From Terriglobia bacterium (lineage in GTDB: Bacteria > Acidobacteriota > Terriglobia > Terriglobales > Acidobacteriaceae), in the NCBI GenBank assembly GCA_020073665.1, contig JAIQEU010000001.1, positions 124,001 to 188,000 on the forward strand: a stretch of DNA of 64,000 nt, in the 5' to 3' direction. Under the pieces are notes generated by a model. It did not search any database and had not been told where the DNA came from. It saw only the letters and a list, made by a program, of their open reading frames with translations. Both the position numbers and the translations under genes were made by a program. Shown here piece after piece: positions 1-6,357 of this stretch (position 1 is its first letter; each line of letters starts with the position of its first letter).

Positions 1-1
1 C

Positions 2-625
2 GGGGAGTTCCACCAGCCTATTTATAGCTTGGTGTACCGCATGGTGTCGGATCCGGCCGATGCCGCAGACACCACGCAGGAGGTCTTCCTGAAGGTGTTC
101 CGCGGCATGAAGCACTTCCACGGCGAATCGAGCCTGAAGACCTGGATCTACCGCATCGCGGTGCATGAAGCATCGAACCGGCGGCGCTGGTGGTTCCGGC
201 ACAAGGCGCATGAGACCTCGATCGAACCGGCACATGCCGAGTTTGAGTCGGGGGCGGCGCCGGCGCTCAAAGACATGCTGGTGGACGGGGGAGAATCTCC
301 ATTCGATAACGTGGTGCACGAAGAAGTGAGCGCACGCGTCGAACAGGAATTGCGCGAGGTTGCCGAACCGTATCGCACCACTGTGGTCTTGCGCGATCTG
401 GAAGGGATGTCGTACGAAGAGATTGCAGAGATAACCCAGGTTTCGCTGGGGACGGTGAAGTCAAGATTGACTCGTGGCCGCAACGCGCTGCGGCAGCGCC
501 TGCTGGCGTACGTGCGGGAAGTTGGGCCGCAGTTGGGTCTGCAGGCTCCGGAGGAGCGCGAAGCCCGGCTGCAAGCGCCTCCCCGGTTCTCTCCAGATGG
601 CAGGGAAGTTGAGGTGACGCCATGA
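2..625 (+). CDS. ECF-family RNA polymerase sigma factor (5' end outside window)
   Basis: Sigma-70 family, extracytoplasmic-function type; directs RNA polymerase to a stress or envelope regulon. The frame is open from base 2 and the start lies outside the window, so at least a short N-terminal stretch of region 2 is missing. Visible region 2 includes YRMVSDPADAADTTQEVFLKV, broken here as the DA-D-TTQEVFLKVF helix that is typical of these proteins; region 4 lies around residues 115-165 with the DLEGMSYEEIAEI and LGTVKSRLTRGR helix-turn-helix. A basic/acidic C-terminal tail of about 35 residues follows region 4. The stop overlaps the ATG of the next gene (ATGA), an anti-sigma factor, which is the standard arrangement for an ECF sigma factor and its inhibitor. 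Family assignment is secure; the regulon is unknown. Confidence 0.93.
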   Translation, partial: GEFHQPIYSLVYRMVSDPADAADTTQEVFLKVFRGMKHFHGESSLKTWIYRIAVHEASNRRRWWFRHKAHETSIEPAHAEFESGAAPALKDMLVDGGESPFDNVVHEEVSARVEQELREVAEPYRTTVVLRDLEGMSYEEIAEITQVSLGTVKSRLTRGRNALRQRLLAYVREVGPQLGLQAPEEREARLQAPPRFSPDGREVEVTP

Positions 626-1293
626 AATGCGCCCAGGCCAAATCGTTGTTCTCGCCTTACCTGGACGGCGCGGTGACTGGTACCGAGATGCACATGCTCG
701 GCCAGCATCTGGATACCTGTGCTGCCTGCCGGCAGGAATATTTCTCTTTGCACCAGGTGGCGCAATTGCTGAACCAGGTGGGCCGCAAGAAAGCTCCGGC
801 GGATTTGAGTTTGCGGCTGCGGGTGGCGATGTCGCGCGAAATCGCGCACACCCGGCGTCCATATCTCGAAGGCATGCTGGTGCGTCTGGAAAATACCGTC
901 AACGCATTCATGGTTCCGGTGACCGCGGGACTGGCCACTGCCGTGGTGATCTTTGGACTGCTCATGGGTTTTTTGGCCCTGCCCGGACAGTTGCAGGCCG
1001 ACAATGACGATGTGCCGCTGATGCTCTACACCGCGCCGCAGTTGCAGCAGTCCGGCTTCGGTACCACGCTGGAGTCCATCAGTGATGACTCCCTGGTGAT
1101 TGAGGCGTATGTGGATTCGAACGGCCGGGTGCAGGACTACCGCATCCTGTCGCATCCCCAGGAGACCCAGACCTTGCTGCCGCAGGTGAAGAACATGCTG
1201 ATCTTCACCACTTTCCGCCCGGCTTTGTCCATGGGCAGGCCGACTGCGGGAAAAGCCGTGCTGTCGTTCTCAAACATCAAGGTGCGGGGATAG
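622..1293 (+). CDS. Membrane anti-sigma factor, zinc-finger (zf-HC2) with TonB_C-like C-terminus
   Basis: Predicted partner and inhibitor of the upstream sigma factor; starts inside its stop codon. Residues 1-45 carry the anti-sigma zinc-finger pattern, including HLDTCAAC (H-x3-C-x2-C) and an upstream Cys in MKCAQAKSLFSPYLDG. A single membrane segment lies at about residues 93-118. The periplasmic part, about residues 150-220, has the order 'VDSNGRVQDYRILS ... FTTFRPALSMGRPTAGKAVLSF', which resembles the TonB C-terminal fold seen in many acidobacterial exported proteins. That last assignment is by pattern only. If right, the outside domain could be the sensing part that releases the sigma factor. 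Anti-sigma call is strong, TonB_C-like call moderate. Confidence 0.85.
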   Translation: MKCAQAKSLFSPYLDGAVTGTEMHMLGQHLDTCAACRQEYFSLHQVAQLLNQVGRKKAPADLSLRLRVAMSREIAHTRRPYLEGMLVRLENTVNAFMVPVTAGLATAVVIFGLLMGFLALPGQLQADNDDVPLMLYTAPQLQQSGFGTTLESISDDSLVIEAYVDSNGRVQDYRILSHPQETQTLLPQVKNMLIFTTFRPALSMGRPTAGKAVLSFSNIKVRG

Positions 1294-1302
1294 GAAGCTT
1301 CT

Positions 1303-1376
1303 AGCTCTTAGCCATTAGCTCTCAGCGTGAACCTGGGCGCGGCAGCCCCGTGCGCACTGGCTAAAGGCCAAAAGCT
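1303..1376. repeat. Word-type palindromic repeat, TTAGC family
   Basis: Spacer after the anti-sigma gene. Words of AGCTCTTAGCC / ATTAGCT type at 1303-1320 are largely complementary to TGGCTAAAGGCC and AAAAGCT at 1358-1376, giving an imperfect hairpin. Related words occur at 34283-34312 and 34350-34378. No gene signal seen in the spacer. Confidence 0.55.
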
Positions 1377-1449
1377 CGGCTGTTTCGTTTGACCCTCTGC
1401 GGAGAACCCCTTAAACTACCAAGTTAGCCCGCACATCCCACCGACCGGC

Positions 1450-1455
1450 AGGAGG
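1450..1455 (+). promoter_or_regulatory. Strong Shine-Dalgarno that supports a CTG start
   Basis: AGGAGG lies five bases before CTG at 1461. No ATG, GTG or TTG lies at a suitable distance in the open frame, and the frame from 1461 begins with a well-formed signal peptide, so this site decides the start of the next gene. Confidence 0.6.
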
Positions 1456-1460
1456 CTTTC

Positions 1461-2966
1461 CTGAGTTTTCGGTTACGACCCTGGCAGTACGCTGCTGTCC
1501 TCGCGCTGTGCGCACAGGTGTCTGTGGCCCAACCGTCTCCCCAGGTAGTTCTGGATACCAATGAAAGCCTGTTCAGCGTGCTGGTGGCCATCAACACCTG
1601 TGGATACGACCAGGAACTGGGCGCGTCATCGCCGTTGCGCACCCAGATTCGGAGCGAAGTCGCGAAAGCGATTCAAGCCTCGCCCGAAACCAAGGATGCC
1701 AGCAAGTTGATGTGCGAGTATTACGATGAACATCAATTGCCGGATTCTTCCCGTACCCTGGCGCAATACATTTCGCTGGCGCTTTATCTGGGCCCACCGC
1801 CCGAGTTTACTCCCAAGGTAAAAGAGGCCGAACTGCCGCCCGACGCCAGGGGGGTGGTCGGCTTGGTGCAGTTTCTGCGGACCTTCTCGCAAAAAGCGGG
1901 ATTGCACGCCATCTGGCAGCGCCACGAACAGGCTTACCTGGGCCTGAGTGACCGCTACCACGAACCGCTGGCCAAGATGTTGTTCGACACCGAGGTATAT
2001 CTGAAGCTGCCCTCGTCGCAGTACCTGGGGCGCGGCTTTACTGTTTATCTCGACCCCATGGGCGCGCCGGGACAGACTAACGCCCGCAACTACGCTTCGG
2101 ATTACTACGTGGTGATCTCTCCCGGGACGGGATCCTCGCTCAAGATGGAGCAAATCCGGCACACCTATCTGCACTACCTGCTGGATCCGCTGGCGCTGAA
2201 ATACCCTACCGCGCTGAAACGCATCGAGCCGCTGCTGGAGGCGGTGAAGACCGCGCCCATGGACGAGGCCTTCAAGAACGATACTTCCCTGCTGGTCACG
2301 GAGTGCCTGATCCGGGCCGTCGAAGCCCGGACTCCCGGGGCAAAGGTTCCGGAGGCGGAGCGGGACAAGACGGTTGAAGACTCGATGGAGCAGGGGTTTA
2401 TCCTGACTCGCTACTTTTACGAGGCTCTGGCCCAGTTTGAGAAGGATCCGGCGGGCATTCGCAACGTCTTTGGAGAGCTGCTGGCCGGCGTCGACGTAGG
2501 CAAGGAACAGAAGCGCGCGGCGCAGGTGCAGTTTGCTTCTACCGCCGAATCCGAGCTGCTGCATTTGTCACGGCCGATCGAGGGCAAACTGCTGTTGACG
2601 GCGGAGCAGCGGCTGTCCGCCGGCGACTCGGCGACCGCCCAGAAGCTGGCGCAAGAGGCGCTGGACGAAAAGAGCGAAGACGCGGGCCGGGCATTGTTCA
2701 TCCTGGCGGAAGTCGCTACTATGAATCGCGACATGCAGGGAGCGCGCGACTATTTCCAGCGCGCGCTCGAAGTGGCCAGTGAGCCCAAGGTGGTCGCGTG
2801 GTCGCATATTTACCTGGGCAGGATTTTTGATTTGCAGGAAGAGCGCGCTGCCGCTCTCGATCATTACCGGGCTGCGCTGGACTCGGGCGCGTCGTTACCG
2901 GAAGTGAAAGCCGCTGCGGAACGCGGGCTACAGGCGCCCTACGAACCACCCAGCCACCCGCAGTAG
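1461..2966 (+). CDS. Exported TPR protein with degenerate HExxH-like motif
   Basis: About 501 residues if started at CTG 1461 (AGGAGG five bases upstream); the next in-frame ATG/GTG-type start at 1518 would cut into the signal peptide, whose hydrophobic core reads WQYAAVLALCAQVSVA followed by QPS. The middle of the protein contains RHTYLHYLLDPL, spaced like a zinc-metallopeptidase HExxH helix but with Thr instead of the catalytic Glu. The C-terminal 120 residues are two to three TPR-like helical repeats (ALFILAEVATMNRDMQGARDYF; HIYLGRIFDLQEERAAALDHY). Role unknown; I infer a periplasmic or outer-membrane-facing scaffold descended from a peptidase. The next gene also encodes an exported TPR protein, 64 bases downstream. 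Confidence 0.75.
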   Translation: MSFRLRPWQYAAVLALCAQVSVAQPSPQVVLDTNESLFSVLVAINTCGYDQELGASSPLRTQIRSEVAKAIQASPETKDASKLMCEYYDEHQLPDSSRTLAQYISLALYLGPPPEFTPKVKEAELPPDARGVVGLVQFLRTFSQKAGLHAIWQRHEQAYLGLSDRYHEPLAKMLFDTEVYLKLPSSQYLGRGFTVYLDPMGAPGQTNARNYASDYYVVISPGTGSSLKMEQIRHTYLHYLLDPLALKYPTALKRIEPLLEAVKTAPMDEAFKNDTSLLVTECLIRAVEARTPGAKVPEAERDKTVEDSMEQGFILTRYFYEALAQFEKDPAGIRNVFGELLAGVDVGKEQKRAAQVQFASTAESELLHLSRPIEGKLLLTAEQRLSAGDSATAQKLAQEALDEKSEDAGRALFILAEVATMNRDMQGARDYFQRALEVASEPKVVAWSHIYLGRIFDLQEERAAALDHYRAALDSGASLPEVKAAAERGLQAPYEPPSHPQ

Positions 2967-3030
2967 GCGCAGCAAGCAAGGCAAGCAGGCGAACGATCCG
3001 CGATCCCAACATCGCAACCAAGGAGAAAGC

Positions 3031-3909
3031 ATGAAGCGAGCAGCGATTTTTGTGGCAACCATGGCGTTGGCGGGGGCGTTGTCGGCGCAGCAGACGGGCA
3101 CTCCAACGCCGCCCCCAGCCCAGCCCGGAGCAGCCCAGGCTGGAGCAGCCCAAGCCGGAGCAGCAGCGACAACGCCTGCGGTCAAGCGGCCCCCCCAAGC
3201 CAAGACCCAGCCGGAGTATGACGCCTACAAGGCGGCCATGGGCAGCGCCAGCGATCCCGCGGCCATGGAGAAAGCCTCGGATGATTTCGCCACCAAGTAT
3301 CCCGACAGCGAACTACGGGTGTTGCTGTACCGGCAAACCATGCACAGCTACCAGAGCGCCAACAACGCCGACAAGATGATGGATGCCGGGCGGAAGGTGC
3401 TGAAGATCGATGCCGACGATCCGGAAGCGCTGATTGGAGTGGCCGAAGTCCTGGCCGAGCGCACCCGCGATACCGATCTCGATAAGGACCAGCGGCTGGA
3501 CGAGGCCATGAAGCTGGCCCAGCATGCCACTGAGACGGTGGATACCGATGTCGCAGCGCCGGTGGGCACGCCTCAGGAAAGGCTCGATGCTTACAAGGGT
3601 TTCTTGCGCTCCAGCGCCTATTCGATTCTGGGCACGCTGAACTTCAACAAGGATAAGTTCGCCGAGGCCGAAGGCTATTTCCGGAAGTCGATCGACGCTT
3701 TGCCCTCGCAACCAGACCCGATCGCGGTGTTGCGTTTGGCCATCTGTCTCGACAAACAGGAAAAATATCCGGAAGCGTTGAAGTATTCGGAGCAGGCGGT
3801 TCAGTTAACGCAAGACGGCACCAACGAGGGTAAGGTTGCCCGCAGCGAGCACAGCCGGCTGGTGCAACTGACCAGCGGTAGCGCTCCGGCAGCGCAACCG
3901 CCGAAGTAG
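3031..3909 (+). CDS. Exported TPR-repeat protein
   Basis: 292 residues. ATG 3031 follows AAGGAGA at good spacing. A signal peptide (ATMALAGALSAQQ) is followed by a low-complexity Ala/Pro/Gln/Gly segment (residues about 22-55) encoded by a 15-base tandem repeat, then about 200 residues of TPR-like helices, for example DADDPEALIGVAEVLAERT, LRSSAYSILGTLNFNKDKFAEAE and LRLAICLDKQEKYPEALKY. This is a typical periplasmic protein-protein interaction scaffold; no enzymatic motif seen. It may work with the preceding TPR protein, with which it is probably co-transcribed. Confidence 0.8.
   Translation: MKRAAIFVATMALAGALSAQQTGTPTPPPAQPGAAQAGAAQAGAAATTPAVKRPPQAKTQPEYDAYKAAMGSASDPAAMEKASDDFATKYPDSELRVLLYRQTMHSYQSANNADKMMDAGRKVLKIDADDPEALIGVAEVLAERTRDTDLDKDQRLDEAMKLAQHATETVDTDVAAPVGTPQERLDAYKGFLRSSAYSILGTLNFNKDKFAEAEGYFRKSIDALPSQPDPIAVLRLAICLDKQEKYPEALKYSEQAVQLTQDGTNEGKVARSEHSRLVQLTSGSAPAAQPPK
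3127..3171 (+). repeat. 15-base tandem repeat, three copies, inside the TPR gene
   Basis: Three consecutive 15-mers (3127-3141, 3142-3156, 3157-3171), each beginning GGAGCAGC, encode GAAQA, GAAQA and GAAAT in the linker after the signal peptide. The first two copies differ only in their last bases. Length variation here would change only linker length. Confidence 0.85.
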
Positions 3910-4013
3910 TGCAGCGGTCAGCCAGTCGAAACGCAGGCGAGGCGCGCCCGGGCTCCGTCCGACTGAGCTGAATTGCGTTTCCCGCGGCTGGCTGGTTCGC
4001 CAGCTCTTCAACC

Positions 4014-4814
4014 ATGAAGTCACATGACATTGCCGGCCTGGTGGCAGCTCTGGGCTACCAATTTCTCCGCTCTGAATTGCTCGACCAGGCGCTCACGCAC
4101 ACCTCACAGGCTCGCGAACTGGAGGCCCTGCAGCCATCCGGGGCTTCGCGGATCGGCGACAATGAGCAACTGGAATTCCTGGGAGACGCGGTCCTGTCGC
4201 TGGTCACGACCGAGGAGCTGTTCCACCGCTTTCCTCATTTCCGGGAGGGCGAACTCTCCAAGTTGCGGGCGCACCTGGTGAGTGAGAAGCACCTGATCCG
4301 GGTAGCCCAGGAGCTTGGGCTGGGGCATTACCTGCGGCTGGGACGAGGCGAAGAGAAAAGCGGCGGCCGCAACAAGACCGCCCTGCTGGTGGACGCTTTG
4401 GAGGCAGTCCTGGGAGCCATGTATCTGGACGGTGGTTTCGAACCTGCGCGCCGCTTCGTGGTACAACGAGTGGTGGCGCCCGAAATGGAGCGCATGGCCT
4501 TGCACGGCAACGGGCTTCCGCTCACCGATTACAAGTCCGCCCTGCAGGAGAAAATGCAGGCCACCGGACATCCGCAGCCCGCATATGTGCTGGTGAAGGA
4601 ACACGGCCCGGAACATAGCAAGACCTTCACGGTCGAAGTCCGAATGCAGGGGCCCAGCACCCAGAGCAAGCCCGAATTCGTAGGCCGGGCCGAAGGCTCA
4701 ACCAAGAAGAATGCGGAGCAGGAGGCGGCGCGGCAGGTGCTCGAGTACATGGCGTCGCTGCCCCAGGGTGCAGACCGGCCGGAAGCGCGCAAAGGCAGGT
4801 CACCCTCACTGTGA
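4014..4814 (+). CDS. rnc: Ribonuclease III
   Basis: Double-strand-specific endoribonuclease for rRNA and mRNA processing. 266 residues. The RNase III signature is at about residues 48-58 (NEQLEFLGDAVL) with the metal-binding Glu and Asp; the second acidic cluster is DALEAVLGAMYLDGG. The C-terminal 75 residues form a dsRNA-binding domain (DYKSALQEKMQATG ... GRAEGSTKKNAEQEAARQVLEYM). The stop overlaps the GTG of lepB (GTGA). rnc-lepB linkage is common in bacteria and here extends to a second lepB and an asmA-like gene, suggesting one long transcript. Confidence 0.97.
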   Translation: MKSHDIAGLVAALGYQFLRSELLDQALTHTSQARELEALQPSGASRIGDNEQLEFLGDAVLSLVTTEELFHRFPHFREGELSKLRAHLVSEKHLIRVAQELGLGHYLRLGRGEEKSGGRNKTALLVDALEAVLGAMYLDGGFEPARRFVVQRVVAPEMERMALHGNGLPLTDYKSALQEKMQATGHPQPAYVLVKEHGPEHSKTFTVEVRMQGPSTQSKPEFVGRAEGSTKKNAEQEAARQVLEYMASLPQGADRPEARKGRSPSL

Positions 4815-5554
4815 GCGGCAAACAACCACCAGCGGATTGGACGATGTCGGTGCAGTCGCTGCTGGCGACAGTGGTGATCGCGGTATTCGTAATCACCTTC
4901 GTCGTGCAGGCGTTCCAGATCCCCTCCGAGTCGATGGAAAACACGCTGCTGATCGGCGATTACCTGCTGGTCGACAAGTTTCGTTATGGCGGAAGCGACT
5001 TCTGGGACCACATCATGCCCTACCGGGCAATCCATCGCGGGGATATTGTGGTCTTCCGCTATCCGGTGAACCCCACGCAACACTTTGTAAAGCGCGTGGT
5101 GGGCGTCCCCGGGGACCATGTGCGGCTGGTGGCCCGCCGGGTGTATGTCAACGGCGTGGCCATCGACGAACCTTACGTCCGTTACAGTTCGCGGCTCCAT
5201 GACGTCTTCCGGGACGAGTTTCCCCGCACTAACATCCCGGTGCCGGGGCTGGAGGGCGCGTGGTGGCTGCAAATGCAGAAGCTGGTGGAAGACGGCCAGT
5301 TGATCATCCCCGAAGATAGTTATTTTGTGCTGGGCGATAATCGCGATGAAAGCCTGGACAGCCGCTACTGGGGCTTCGTCCCGCGAGAAAATGTCATCGG
5401 GCGGCCCCTGCTTATCTATTGGTCGGTACGCGAACTGGACCAGGATTCTCCGGCGGCTTCATCCCCGGGTGATAAACTCGTTCACTTCGCATATGCAGCG
5501 ACCCACTTGTTCCAGATCACGCGCTGGGACCGCACGTTTCGATTAGTCAAATAA
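4811..5554 (+). CDS. lepB: Signal peptidase I (first of two)
   Basis: 247 residues from GTG 4811, overlapping the rnc stop. Cleaves signal peptides from exported proteins at the inner membrane. One N-terminal membrane helix (SLLATVVIAVFVITFVVQAF), then the catalytic Ser in PSESMENTLLIGDYLL, the catalytic Lys in FVKRVVGVPGDHV, and the conserved YFVLGDNRDESLDSRYWGFV box. All S26 catalytic residues are present. The next gene encodes a paralogue with the same boxes. Confidence 0.95.
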   Translation: MSGKQPPADWTMSVQSLLATVVIAVFVITFVVQAFQIPSESMENTLLIGDYLLVDKFRYGGSDFWDHIMPYRAIHRGDIVVFRYPVNPTQHFVKRVVGVPGDHVRLVARRVYVNGVAIDEPYVRYSSRLHDVFRDEFPRTNIPVPGLEGAWWLQMQKLVEDGQLIIPEDSYFVLGDNRDESLDSRYWGFVPRENVIGRPLLIYWSVRELDQDSPAASSPGDKLVHFAYAATHLFQITRWDRTFRLVK

Positions 5555-5589
5555 AGGGCAGAGACCGCCCTGGAAGCGGACGAATTCTG

Positions 5590-6357
5590 GTGGCCAAGAA
5601 AGAAATCAAAGAGATCGAAAAACCGCGCGAGACCACGGTCGAGTTTCTCGCCTCGCTGGCGGCGGTGCTGGTGACCGGCCTGTTCATCATCACCTTTATC
5701 GTGCAGGCCTTCGAGATACCTTCCAGTTCCATGGAGAACACGCTGCTGATCGGCGATCACGTGTTCGTGAACCGGGTGCAGTTTGCTCCTGAGACCCGCT
5801 GGATGGGACCGCTGCTCCCCTATCGCCCGATACGGCGGCAGGATATCGTAGTGTTCCTGTCTCCCGCGGAACCAGGGCTCTACGTGGTCAAGCGCATCAT
5901 CGGCGTGCCCGGTGACCACATTCACCTGCGCGATGGTGCGGTGTACCGCAATGGCGAGAAGCTGGACGAGCCTTACGTAGTCCATAGCGGGCGCGAGCCG
6001 TACAACCCGTATCGCGACAATTTCCCGGCAGTGCCTCCCTCGGAATTTAACAACGTCACGCCGGACTGGGAAATGCACTTGCCGGAGTACGTCAAGGGCG
6101 ATGACCTGGTGGTCCCGCCAGGCAGTTACTTCGGCATGGGCGACAACCGCGATGTCAGCTACGACAGCCGCTACTGGGGCTTCATCCCCCAGGACAATGT
6201 CATTGGGCGCCCCATGTTCGTCTACTGGTCGTTTGAGACGCCTCCCGATCAATATAAGCAGACCCAGATCAGCGACCGGCTCGGATTCCTGGCCCACGTG
6301 GTCATCCACTTTTTCGACGAGACCCGCTGGCGGCGCACCTTCAAGGTGGTACGTTGA
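5590..6357 (+). CDS. lepB: Signal peptidase I (second of two)
   Basis: 255 residues from GTG 5590, 35 bases after the first copy. Single N-terminal membrane helix (LAAVLVTGLFIITFIVQAFE), catalytic Ser in PSSSMENTLLIGDHV, catalytic Lys in YVVKRIIGVPGDHI, and GMGDNRDVSYDSRYWGFI. Both copies thus look active. The two differ in the segment between the Lys and GDNRD boxes, so they may have different substrate preference or regulation. Its stop overlaps the TTG start of the asmA-like gene (TTGA). Confidence 0.94.
   Translation: MAKKEIKEIEKPRETTVEFLASLAAVLVTGLFIITFIVQAFEIPSSSMENTLLIGDHVFVNRVQFAPETRWMGPLLPYRPIRRQDIVVFLSPAEPGLYVVKRIIGVPGDHIHLRDGAVYRNGEKLDEPYVVHSGREPYNPYRDNFPAVPPSEFNNVTPDWEMHLPEYVKGDDLVVPPGSYFGMGDNRDVSYDSRYWGFIPQDNVIGRPMFVYWSFETPPDQYKQTQISDRLGFLAHVVIHFFDETRWRRTFKVVR

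Noticed and set aside
148-1155. 335-codon open frame antisense to the sigma and anti-sigma genes
   Set aside because: Composition is the shadow of two overlapping, well-supported genes on the other strand; no ribosome site and no family motif.
1626-2564. 312-codon antisense frame within the first TPR protein gene
   Set aside because: A frame shadow in GC-rich coding DNA; Gln/Arg/His-rich product with no motifs.
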